From Allacma fusca (lineage: Eukaryota > Arthropoda > Collembola > Symphypleona > Sminthuridae), in the NCBI GenBank assembly GCA_947179485.1, contig OX359247.1:38106801-38170800 (forward strand): a DNA stretch of 64,000 nt. Direction: 5' to 3'. Below are positions 18,747-27,830 of the stretch, piece after piece. Both the position numbers and the translations under genes were made by a program. The number at the start of each line of letters is the position of its first letter. Position 1 is the stretch's first letter. A model generated the notes under the pieces. That model made no database searches. It was not told the DNA's origin and worked only from the letters and a program-made list of their open reading frames with translations.

Positions 18747-20180
18747 TTAAATTAATTTCTTAATTATCATTGCCTTACAACTAATCCAGATAGTGATAGC
18801 AATAATTATGATAAGAATAAATAAGATGGTTCCTCGTAGAATCCAAGTTGTCCAACCGAATCCCGTCAGGGATAGAAGGCTGAATCCCGTACTTGTATCT
18901 GCTGGTTGGTAGGAGGCGATGAACTGTTTATCTTGGATGTTCACATTTTTTAAATATTGTAAATGACCTGTAATTTGTAACTTAACAGAATTACTTGGAC
19001 ATTTTAGCACACATGACATATCTATGTCCGGGGTGTTTAGCTTGATGATGATATTATGGATGCTAGTGTCTTGGTTTAGTGATATCGGTATGAAGAACCC
19101 TGCATCCGGACACTCTAGACTTGCCACTGTTTCTCCTTTATCAACGTTTCCTTCGATCGTGAGGGTAGCTCCTGCAATACAGGAGTAACATCCTTCCAGT
19201 TTCACAAAATTCGCATTACAGGTTACATCCTGAACCAATTTGGTCAATTGGTAATGTTCTGTACTTATTTGGATCTCTAATAAGGTACTAGTGGAGGATT
19301 CAAATGTGATGTCTTCTCCGTGAGATACTAATACCCCGTCTTGTAATTTCAGAGGAAGCGGGTTGATTTTCATCAATTTTTCCGGGTTGATTAATTCGGA
19401 GGTACACTTTACTCCATCCAGATCAGCGGTTGCTTGAATTAGATGCATGCTGCCAAGACAATTTCTGCTGACGATTTGAGCATCCTTTGGTGTGTCACAT
19501 TGAATCTCACCCAGTTTGTTGAGTGATAGTTCCTGTCTTGCATTGCATGGGGCAAGGGCTGCTTGTTTACCTTTGGTAAGTATACATTGTTCCAGTAATG
19601 GTATTGGTGGTACCGATATGGAGATTAACGTAAAGTTGATGTTATCGATGGTTTGGCTTAGTCCAACCTGGAGACGCGTTTCGTTCTGGATTGTTCGATT
19701 GCCCATCTTGAGTGTGACTAATAGTTTAGTGGAGAATTTCCATTCAGGGCAATTGTACACGCCGTATACTTCATTCGTGGGGTTGGTGAGCCATGAACGA
19801 TAATAACAGCAATCCCGGGTTAATGGAAAGGGGCACCTGGGATGGCGTAGATCAGCACAAAAAGACCATCGTAAATGGTTGTTGGATCCCTTAAATGCCT
19901 TTACAGTGTCGTTGATTCCAAAGTTTTGACAATTAAAGCCGTGGCATTCTGCGTCACTCCACAAATTGTAGCACAGAAATGAAGATTGGCAATTGGCTAC
20001 TGCCCGAGGTGCGTAATACAGTAATTGCTTCATACAACTTACTGCCACGGATTTTGTTTCAACTGTAATAGATCCTATGAGTTCATTATGTACATCTTCT
20101 ATCCGGAAACACGACTGTTGTCCTAGAGGGCTTATTGCCAACCGTGTGTTGATACGTAAGGCACAGTTATGTGATTGTCC
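18747..20180 (-). CDS. Envelope Gc (phlebovirus G2-like), in a shifted frame
   Basis: A 464-codon frame (listed from a TTG at 20141, open back to about 20180) continues the envelope after the long polyprotein frame stops at 20132. It is Cys-rich, with CCYYRSWL, then VYGVYNCPEW and LLVTL, the spacing seen in the Phlebovirus G2 (class II fusion) domain. It ends in a transmembrane helix (TILFILIIIIAITIWI) and a short Lys-rich tail. The signal peptide and first residues of this protein lie in the preceding frame, so the break is inside Gc. The two frames overlap by 49 nt in -1 relation without an obvious slippery heptamer, which suggests a 1-nt deletion or sequence error. Role: membrane fusion and entry, if functional. 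Confidence 0.75.
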   Translation of the reverse strand, partial: GQSHNCALRINTRLAISPLGQQSCFRIEDVHNELIGSITVETKSVAVSCMKQLLYYAPRAVANCQSSFLCYNLWSDAECHGFNCQNFGINDTVKAFKGSNNHLRWSFCADLRHPRCPFPLTRDCCYYRSWLTNPTNEVYGVYNCPEWKFSTKLLVTLKMGNRTIQNETRLQVGLSQTIDNINFTLISISVPPIPLLEQCILTKGKQAALAPCNARQELSLNKLGEIQCDTPKDAQIVSRNCLGSMHLIQATADLDGVKCTSELINPEKLMKINPLPLKLQDGVLVSHGEDITFESSTSTLLEIQISTEHYQLTKLVQDVTCNANFVKLEGCYSCIAGATLTIEGNVDKGETVASLECPDAGFFIPISLNQDTSIHNIIIKLNTPDIDMSCVLKCPSNSVKLQITGHLQYLKNVNIQDKQFIASYQPADTSTGFSLLSLTGFGWTTWILRGTILFILIIIIAITIWISCKAMIIKKLI

Positions 20181-23100
20181 TTATCGATATGACATTCCTT
20201 AGAACTGGCAGTCATTCCTGCGAAATTGGTACAACTGTAACTTACGGGTATTAAAAGTGCAATGATCAAAACTAGGCTTATTTGGATTATCCGGGGAAGA
20301 TAAGCTCTTCGTCGTTCTGATAGTCTCCGTTCATTTATTGTTTCTACCGTTGGATGATAGGGGTTGGGAACGTCGTGGAGTACAATGTCCTCTGTGATGT
20401 CGTTGCTGGATGTGCTGATGTGTTGGTAGTTTTTCTTGTTCCTTCGAAGATACATTCTGAGACAGAGTCTTGCGGGCCAGCAGAGATACCAGTATATAGT
20501 CTTCACAATCCGTGATAGGAATATCAAAGCAGTAAATCCAATAACAAGGAGGATGCCCAAGGAAGACAACATGAGCCAGTGTATCCATGTATAACAGGAC
20601 AAATTGGCAAACTGTTCTGTACATAGGTAACAGGAGATAAGATCACAAATCGGAAGTCGCGGACAGTTGATATTTTTAATGGATGGTACGTCGAAATTAG
20701 CAAACCAAATTTCCACATGGGTTACACCAGTGGCTGCGAGCATATTCCTTGTGAATGTAATATCCGTTACCACAGATGTAGGTATGGTGGATATAAACTC
20801 GGGGTTTTTGAGGACCTTTATGTATTTAGGGACTTTTCCGTTGGTTTTGATTTGAACGCCATGTGTGGTACATTCGATTTCACAACCGTCGCAGTCAAAC
20901 ACATTGTGGGTTAGACTCCGATCTTCCTTCCGGGTAAGGAGGTAGAGATGTCCCCAACATCTTGGCATAATCTCGCCTTGAGCAGTCTGGATTTTGTAGA
21001 TATCCGATGTCGGGTTGTAGGTACAGTTACAGTTGGGTTGTGTTGTTGGATTACAATCAAAGTGTCGACAAAATACGTCGTCCCCGACGCAGTCTGCCGT
21101 CTCGCAATTGACTCTCACACAATCTCCTTGACACCGGTACGATGTGAGTAGTCCTAATTGCGGTTCTTGACGGGTTTGTAATGCGCGTAACGGGTAGATG
21201 TGGTTGTTGAACATGACTATAGGGACGAAATTTACTTCTTCCACAAAGTGTCGACAATGGCGAATGGTGTAGTCTCCGACAGAACATAAGTCGGAGCGGA
21301 CTTCAGGGTGATTTAGAAGGGTTATATTGAGACTTGAAGTGGTGTCTTGACATTCCAGTTGGTCAAGATTTATATCTTGTGTTTTAATACATGTATCAGT
21401 GGGGGTGATACAGCCAGTGGCTTCCGCATTGACTTCTTGTAATTTTGGACACTTGAATTGTCTGAAACATAACGTTCCGTTCGGCAGTACCTTGAACCAG
21501 TTAGCACTTCTTGTACATTGGGGAATTTCGTGATGTGTAGGCCATGAGATTGTGCATGGAGGAGAAATAGCTTCTAGCCTTGGGTTGGCGTTGTGGTTTC
21601 CCAGGGCTGATCCGAGTAGACACAAGAAAACCATAGTAGTGGTAAACCAGGGCAAGTTAATTCGAAATAATCGGCGGTTACAGTAACGGAATAACAGTTT
21701 TTTGTACTCTCGTCGATAACTGGGATTCATCATGATGTGTACTATCAGATTGATGCATGGCAGACTCCAGGTGAAGGCTTCGATACCTATTTTAGTTTCA
21801 TAACTTAGTTGTCGGTATGTGTAAGCGGTACTGATGGCTAGTGCTGGGAGATAGCACGCAAGAAACGAGAAGAATATAATCATAACACTTTTCGTGACGT
21901 GTCGTTCAAGTTCGGTCGAAGTGGCCCAGATAGAACCATTTACGCTCCTTGTGTGTGTCCTAACATACCGTAGGATGGAGAGATAGCATACCAGAATGGT
22001 TAGCATGGGTCCTGCTATTTCTAATGATAGCAATATTAACCGAGGGTTTCGTGAGGAAACCATTCCACAGGACTTGGGTGGACTTTGAAAAATCCCAAAT
22101 TGTCCCCAGATACCTAGAGTCGTAGGTATCATCATGCCATAGCTGAATATCCAGATAATGGTCAGGTAGATTCCCGTTTTACGGTATGTAAAACATCTGT
22201 TGTAAAGATGGGAATATACTATCCTAATGGTACGATTGATAGTAATGGCCATGATGTTGACAAGAGAGCAGGTGACATTACTGTAGAATAGATAACAGTA
22301 TCCTTGACAAAATGAAAGGGTGATAATCCAATCTGGGTAGAGATGTCTTGCTATTGTTAAGGGCATGGTAATGCTACTGAACAATAGATCTGAGATACTG
22401 AGACTAATGATAAACCACGTCATGGTTAGACTTCGTAATTCGGACTTTTGGCAGAGTGTTACGATGTTGAGTAAATGTCCGAGAGAACCTATGATTGCTA
22501 AGGTGATACTGTAGATTAAATAAAACATAGGTGGGCGTGTAAAATTGACGGTGGAGATGAATGGGTTAGTACGGTTGGCCTGAACTACATTTGTCATACA
22601 TATGCAAAGAAATGCTATGATCCATTGTATAGCTGGAGTGGTGGTGTTAGCTCTTGTCACTAACACAGGTTTGAGTTCGGAAGTTTTCTTATTCTCTGTC
22701 TGGGTGGTGGATTCCGTTGAACTATATGACTCTCCGTCATATATTGGAAGTGGTGCAATTTTTGTAATTGGTCTGATGACTTCCTTGGTTACCTTCTTTG
22801 TCTTGCCCTTATCGTTCTTGTAGGTTCCTGATACTTCCAAGGTAGTAACTCGTGTGAGACCATCTTTACCGGGATGCGTAGTTTTGACTCGTCCTAATTT
22901 CCATTCCAGCGGTTGAGTCTGGTCGTCTACTATAAGCACTAGATCTCCAATTTTGATATTTGGAGTTTCTGTATTCCATTTTTCTCGCTTCTGCAAGGAA
23001 GTGAGATATTCGTCTTGCCATCTTTCCCAAAGATCAGTGGAGCGTCGCTGAAGTAGTTGAAAATGGTCCAGTTTATTCAACTTTAGATGTGTCAATGAAT

Positions 23101-26100
23101 GTTCCGGAATCCAAAGTAAGGAGGTTCCGACCAAAAAGTGGGCCGGAGTTAACGCTTCCAGATCATGTGGATCCGAAGATATTGGAGTCAGAGGTCTTGA
23201 ATTGACAAGGGCTTCGATGAAAACTAAGATTGTTTCCATTTGTTCCCAGTTGTAGGCTGGTTCGATCATTATCTTCTTTAGATAAGTTTTCACTAATTTG
23301 ACACAAGCTTCCCACACACCACCCTGATGAGGTGTTCGTGGAGGATTGAAATGCCAATTGATTGTTTCTAATTGTTGATCGGGTAAGATCTTATCAGAGG
23401 CATCTTGGAGTTCATTTAGAGTTTCTGCTGTAGAGGTCAGGTAATTATTGGCACCGACAAAGTTTAGACCGTTATCGGAATAAACGTCTGTTGGTCGCCC
23501 ACGGCGAGACATGAATCGACGTAAAGCCAATAAGAATCCTTCGTAGGTCATTGAGCTGACTAGTTCCAAGTGTATGGCTCTGGAAGTAAGGCAAGTAAAT
23601 AAGCAAATCCAGACCTTAAATCTGGTAGTCTTGTTGCCACAGAAGTTCTTGAGTTCAAATGGGCCGGCGTAGTCTGTCCCAACATGAAGAAATGCGCGGG
23701 CTTGATTCACTCGAAAGTTTGGAAGGGGTGCCATTAACTGTTGTAATGGTTTGGCCCGGAAACGGAAGCATAGCATGCATTTGTGGAGTACCGTCTTGAT
23801 AGCACGGATGTGCCAGTGAATCCAAAAACGTTGTCGCAAAAAATTCAGCGTTGTCTGGACACCACTGTGTCCCAGGGACTCATGGCAATGACGGATGATT
23901 GCTTGCACAATGGGGTGACGTCCTGGTAATAGGATCGGATGTTTTGTGTTGTAGGATAGGTTTGCATGTTTGAGTCGTCCGCCAACCCGCAAAATGCCCA
24001 TAGAATCCATGAAGAGGCACAAAGTTTTTAGTTGTCGATCTTGCTTCGTATTAGTCTTTGTTCCTTGAATTTCTTGGATGATGTCACTGTATACCTCGTT
24101 TTGAAGTAAGGAGACCAACTGATCTTCCGCCTGAAGAATTTCGAGTGGGGAAGGGCGGATGGACCAAGTTGTCTGGAAGCTGTGACGATTTTTGATACGT
24201 ATTAGGAGAGTAAATACTGCTCGTATCTTCTTCCAAGATGAAATCTGCACTAAGCTACTTATTACAGATTTTGTAGGGGCTTGTTGAATAGATAACACTT
24301 GATGTTTTTCTTCTGTGCTGCTGGCAGGAGTAGGAGCGTCCTGTCGAAAGACTGGAATGTTGTAAATTGGTTGAAACAGGAAGGCTGGACCTTTCCACCA
24401 AAGCGCGTGGTCCTGAAGTTCTTCCGGTGGAATGCCACGGGATGCGCAGTCCGCGGGATTCTGTTCACTGGGCACATGATGCCATTGTTCCACTGTAGAA
24501 ACATCATGTATTTGCTGCACTCTGTTTGCCACGTATATTTTCCATTTGGATGGTTTAGAATAAATCCAATGTAAGGCAATGCTGGAGTCGGTCCAGTAAT
24601 GAACACTTGCGAGAGGTATATTCCATGTCCGTTTGACATGATCCATGAGCTGAGCTAGAAGAACAGCTCCTTGAAGTTCCAATCGTGGAATAGTTACAGT
24701 TTTTACTGGGGCCACTCGTGATTTGCTGACCACTAGTTGTATCTGCACATTCTGGTTAGATACTCCTCTCAAGTAAACGGCGGCCGCATAAGCCTTCTCG
24801 GAGGCATCAGCAAACCCGTGTAATTCCCAGCGCCAAGTATGGTCGTAATGTAGACACCTGGGAATACGGATGGTTTCAAGGTATCGTAAGTTCTTGGCAT
24901 AAGAAAGCCAAGTCTCCAAAACATCCTCGGTTAAGGGCTCGTCCCAATCCAAGTGCTTCAGCCATGTTGCCTGCATTAATATTTTTGCTCTTACGATTGT
25001 AGGGGCAAGCCAACCCAATGGGTCATAGATTTTGCTAATTGAACTTAGCATAGTCCTCTTCGTGTGGACTATGGATAGATCCAAGTTCAGCGTGAAGTAG
25101 AATTGGTCTGAGGATGGACTCCATTTGAGTCCCAGAGTCTTAAGGGTGTCGGATTCATCAATTTTCATTGGAAGCTGAGTTTCCCGATATTCCTTTGGTA
25201 AGGCTGCTAGGACCCGGGACGAGTTGCTGCTCCATTTTCGTAGGGAAAAATGAGCAGTTGCTAACATCTGAATTAGCTGTGACTGAACCTCGAGAGCATC
25301 TTTTTCGGAGTCCTGACTGGTCATGTAGTCGTCCATGTAGAAATCCTCAGTCACTGCGTGGGCGCCTATAGGGAAACGATCCTTTTCGTCTTTGGCTACT
25401 TGTAGTAACGTACGACAGGCGATGAATGGAGCTGGCGAGATGCCAAAAGCGACCACTTTCATGCGGTAGGATTTTAGTGGTTCCGAAGGATGCTTTCTCC
25501 AAATGATCCTACTAAAATCCTGTTCGTCCGGGTGGACAGCGATTTGGCGATACATGGCCTTAATGTCGGCCACCAAGGCTATTTTCCGTAGCCGAAATTT
25601 TAATAAGTGGTCAAACAAGGTAGGTTGTATAGTTGGTCCAGGAAGGAGAATTTCATTCAAGGAAATCCGATGAGATGTCTTCGCGGAGGCGTCGAATACT
25701 ACCCGAAGTTTGGTTGACGTACTTGATTCCTTGATTACTGCATGATGTGGCATGTAGTAAGATTTCATGGAGTTGATCTGGTCCGGAGAGACCTCCTCCA
25801 TCTGGTCCAGGTCTAGGTATTCCTGTAATTGTTCGTGGTAGGAACTCATTGCGACAGGATTCTTCAGGATCTTTCGTTCGACGGAGATCCAGCGGTTAGT
25901 AGCCATGTCCTTAGAATTTCCTAATTCGGGATGATTGGGTCGAAATGGCCAACGGACTTGGTATCTACCGTTGGGCAACCTAATGGTATTTTGTGAGTAA
26001 TGGTTCTCACAGAATTGATCATCCTCGTGGAGGAGTGGGACATTCGGCAGGTTTTCAATGTTCCAGAATTTTTCCATGTCAAAATTCAGTTGGTCCATGG

Positions 26101-27775
26101 GGTAGATCGTACAGACTCTTTGTTGCGTGAGGGCTGGTACTGCTCCCATTATGATGTAACCGAAATCCGTGGAGTAAGCACTGGGGAGGAAATGTCTCCC
26201 CTTGATTCGCTTAGCTCGCATTATCCGATCGATAATGGAGCTACCCAAAAGAAGGTCGATTGGGCCTGGTGTATTGAAGTTAGGATCTGCCAATGGAAGT
26301 TTGGCGGTATGATCCCATTGCTGGACTTCAATTGGATGAGTTGGCAAATCTGCCGTGATCTGCGTGAGTACGTAAGGTTCTATCATTAGCGCCTTATCCG
26401 GGTAGACTAATGAACGTATCCAGATAGTAACTTGTCCGAGCACAGGAAGATTATGTCCTCCTGCAACGGAAAATTTCTCTGGTCCTTGTCGGAGTGGTAA
26501 TTTCAGTCGGTTGACTATTGCCTCCGTTATGAAGGAATTTTGAGCTCCTGTATCCAATAAGCTTCTTACGACCATGGAGAAGCCCTTGTGTTCTACTGCT
26601 ACGAGGGCGGTGGGTAAGAGTCCGGTTTCTGCGGCGACTTTGTCCGTGGTCTGGTGAAGAATCGTATTAACACTTGGGCTTCGTCTAAATCCTTCAGATT
26701 CAGGTCGATGGAGACTGGTGTGGTGTTTTTTCTGACACACTGAGCATGTCTTGGTGGAGACACATGTATTGGCATGATGTGATCCTAGGCAGTTAAAGCA
26801 TCTCTTTGCTTCCTTAACCCAATCACGTCGTTTGGAGATTTCCAATCTGTTATAGGCGTCGCAGCTGTAGACTCCATGTTTCGTATTACCACAATAGATA
26901 CATGGACGGACTAGACGTCTAAAGGGAATGGATTTTGTCCTTCTTCCTGGTGATGAGGTTTCTCTTGAAGAACTTCTATTCCGGGATGACCAGGATGACC
27001 TTTTTACCGTGGCAAGTACCTTTTTCCTTGGTTTAGGTGACTTACTTTGGGTACCCTGGCGAGATCTAGATGTTCGGCCAGTAGATGTTGATCGGGAATC
27101 CGTGGAAGTGTAGCCTTCTGTATCTGATACAGCCATCATAACCACCTTATTGTGGTTATCTCGACGTGATTGATGATTCACCCTCTTGGTAATAGCAGCT
27201 GTAGCGCTGTTATGTCGGATTTCCTTAGTAAGGCCAAGGTTTTTGGCCTTATTTTCAAGGAAAGTAATACAAACGTCCAGAGCTGGAACTTCGCTATTTT
27301 CCAGTGACTGGTTAAATTCGTTGATTGTTTTGGTATCCAAACGTGCCATAATAAAATGAAGGTACAGAATCTCTGCTTCATTCAGATCCGGAATTTGTTG
27401 GAGCTGTGACCTGGTGGTCCTTACTGTACTGATGAGTTTGTGGAGACCAGAGTCCGTTTGAGACATCAGTGGAGGTAGATCTAGCAGGGATCGAATTGCG
27501 CTGTGGGCAGTTTCCCGTGGGCTATCGTACCTGTCCGTGACTCTTTTCCAAGCGATTGGCCAATTAATGTCTGTGACTATTAAATCTGTTATAGTTTGAC
27601 TTGCTTCTCCGTCACTTAATGCCTCTATTAGGAGACGCATTTTCTCGGAAGGTGAGTACATATTGGATTGAGCTACCAATAAATTGAACTCGGTGCGGAA
27701 CGGAGGCCATTCACGATGTGCACCAAGGAATTTTGGTACTGAGACCTTAGGCACCTTGAGGCGTGAACCTCCCAT
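20132..27775 (-). CDS. BEL/Pao Pol fused to a 7TM GPCR and envelope Gn
   Basis: 2547 residues from ATG 27775. Domains in order: DUF1759-type gag part (10-180), CCHC knuckles (about 290-345), aspartic protease (LLDTGA, D408), reverse transcriptase (YMDD 813-816), Pao-type RNase H (about 985-1100), HHCC and DDE integrase (D1368, D1434, E1489), DUF5641-like tail (about 1570-1690). With no stop it continues into a signal peptide (1714-1734), a class A GPCR (1750-2030), a second signal or anchor helix (2041-2059), a Cys-rich glycosylated Gn-like ectodomain with a membrane helix near 2396-2423, and a third signal helix (2493-2512) that opens Gc. Envelope products would need splicing or proteolysis of a polyprotein. 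Confidence 0.9.
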   Translation of the reverse strand: MGGSRLKVPKVSVPKFLGAHREWPPFRTEFNLLVAQSNMYSPSEKMRLLIEALSDGEASQTITDLIVTDINWPIAWKRVTDRYDSPRETAHSAIRSLLDLPPLMSQTDSGLHKLISTVRTTRSQLQQIPDLNEAEILYLHFIMARLDTKTINEFNQSLENSEVPALDVCITFLENKAKNLGLTKEIRHNSATAAITKRVNHQSRRDNHNKVVMMAVSDTEGYTSTDSRSTSTGRTSRSRQGTQSKSPKPRKKVLATVKRSSWSSRNRSSSRETSSPGRRTKSIPFRRLVRPCIYCGNTKHGVYSCDAYNRLEISKRRDWVKEAKRCFNCLGSHHANTCVSTKTCSVCQKKHHTSLHRPESEGFRRSPSVNTILHQTTDKVAAETGLLPTALVAVEHKGFSMVVRSLLDTGAQNSFITEAIVNRLKLPLRQGPEKFSVAGGHNLPVLGQVTIWIRSLVYPDKALMIEPYVLTQITADLPTHPIEVQQWDHTAKLPLADPNFNTPGPIDLLLGSSIIDRIMRAKRIKGRHFLPSAYSTDFGYIIMGAVPALTQQRVCTIYPMDQLNFDMEKFWNIENLPNVPLLHEDDQFCENHYSQNTIRLPNGRYQVRWPFRPNHPELGNSKDMATNRWISVERKILKNPVAMSSYHEQLQEYLDLDQMEEVSPDQINSMKSYYMPHHAVIKESSTSTKLRVVFDASAKTSHRISLNEILLPGPTIQPTLFDHLLKFRLRKIALVADIKAMYRQIAVHPDEQDFSRIIWRKHPSEPLKSYRMKVVAFGISPAPFIACRTLLQVAKDEKDRFPIGAHAVTEDFYMDDYMTSQDSEKDALEVQSQLIQMLATAHFSLRKWSSNSSRVLAALPKEYRETQLPMKIDESDTLKTLGLKWSPSSDQFYFTLNLDLSIVHTKRTMLSSISKIYDPLGWLAPTIVRAKILMQATWLKHLDWDEPLTEDVLETWLSYAKNLRYLETIRIPRCLHYDHTWRWELHGFADASEKAYAAAVYLRGVSNQNVQIQLVVSKSRVAPVKTVTIPRLELQGAVLLAQLMDHVKRTWNIPLASVHYWTDSSIALHWIYSKPSKWKIYVANRVQQIHDVSTVEQWHHVPSEQNPADCASRGIPPEELQDHALWWKGPAFLFQPIYNIPVFRQDAPTPASSTEEKHQVLSIQQAPTKSVISSLVQISSWKKIRAVFTLLIRIKNRHSFQTTWSIRPSPLEILQAEDQLVSLLQNEVYSDIIQEIQGTKTNTKQDRQLKTLCLFMDSMGILRVGGRLKHANLSYNTKHPILLPGRHPIVQAIIRHCHESLGHSGVQTTLNFLRQRFWIHWHIRAIKTVLHKCMLCFRFRAKPLQQLMAPLPNFRVNQARAFLHVGTDYAGPFELKNFCGNKTTRFKVWICLFTCLTSRAIHLELVSSMTYEGFLLALRRFMSRRGRPTDVYSDNGLNFVGANNYLTSTAETLNELQDASDKILPDQQLETINWHFNPPRTPHQGGVWEACVKLVKTYLKKIMIEPAYNWEQMETILVFIEALVNSRPLTPISSDPHDLEALTPAHFLVGTSLLWIPEHSLTHLKLNKLDHFQLLQRRSTDLWERWQDEYLTSLQKREKWNTETPNIKIGDLVLIVDDQTQPLEWKLGRVKTTHPGKDGLTRVTTLEVSGTYKNDKGKTKKVTKEVIRPITKIAPLPIYDGESYSSTESTTQTENKKTSELKPVLVTRANTTTPAIQWIIAFLCICMTNVVQANRTNPFISTVNFTRPPMFYLIYSITLAIIGSLGHLLNIVTLCQKSELRSLTMTWFIISLSISDLLFSSITMPLTIARHLYPDWIITLSFCQGYCYLFYSNVTCSLVNIMAITINRTIRIVYSHLYNRCFTYRKTGIYLTIIWIFSYGMMIPTTLGIWGQFGIFQSPPKSCGMVSSRNPRLILLSLEIAGPMLTILVCYLSILRYVRTHTRSVNGSIWATSTELERHVTKSVMIIFFSFLACYLPALAISTAYTYRQLSYETKIGIEAFTWSLPCINLIVHIMMNPSYRREYKKLLFRYCNRRLFRINLPWFTTTMVFLCLLGSALGNHNANPRLEAISPPCTISWPTHHEIPQCTRSANWFKVLPNGTLCFRQFKCPKLQEVNAEATGCITPTDTCIKTQDINLDQLECQDTTSSLNITLLNHPEVRSDLCSVGDYTIRHCRHFVEEVNFVPIVMFNNHIYPLRALQTRQEPQLGLLTSYRCQGDCVRVNCETADCVGDDVFCRHFDCNPTTQPNCNCTYNPTSDIYKIQTAQGEIMPRCWGHLYLLTRKEDRSLTHNVFDCDGCEIECTTHGVQIKTNGKVPKYIKVLKNPEFISTIPTSVVTDITFTRNMLAATGVTHVEIWFANFDVPSIKNINCPRLPICDLISCYLCTEQFANLSCYTWIHWLMLSSLGILLVIGFTALIFLSRIVKTIYWYLCWPARLCLRMYLRRNKKNYQHISTSSNDITEDIVLHDVPNPYHPTVETINERRLSERRRAYLPRIIQISLVLIIALLIPVSYSCTNFAGMTASSKECHIDKDNHITVPYVSTHGWQ
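21690..22632 (-). other. Captured class A GPCR module (Tre1/moody-like) inside the retroelement
   Basis: Seven hydrophobic helices with class A landmarks: D2.50 (SISDLL), C3.25 (FCQGYC) and an extracellular-loop Cys (KSCGM), R3.50 in INRT, W4.50 (IIWIF), P5.50 and Y5.58 (GPMLTILVCY), P6.50 in CYLP, and a helix-8 MNPSYRREYKKLL. NR in place of DR at 3.49-3.50, and the helix-8 pattern, recall the insect Tre1/moody group. Altered micro-switches: H at 1.50, T at 3.51, L at 7.50 and H at 7.53. A cleavable signal peptide and NRT/NFT glycosylation sites precede helix 1. It lies between integrase and Gn, where phlebovirus polyproteins carry NSm. Function (signalling in infected cells, entry factor or decoy) is unknown. 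Confidence 0.88.
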
Positions 27776-27830
27776 ATTCGGGTTGAGAGTTTTACGGAGT
27801 TCTGTAACCTCGGCAAAACACTTAAAGTGT

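Noticed and set aside
20331-27381. Many plus- and minus-strand frames inside the BEL polyprotein
   Set aside because: Shadows of the 2547-codon frame, without domains.
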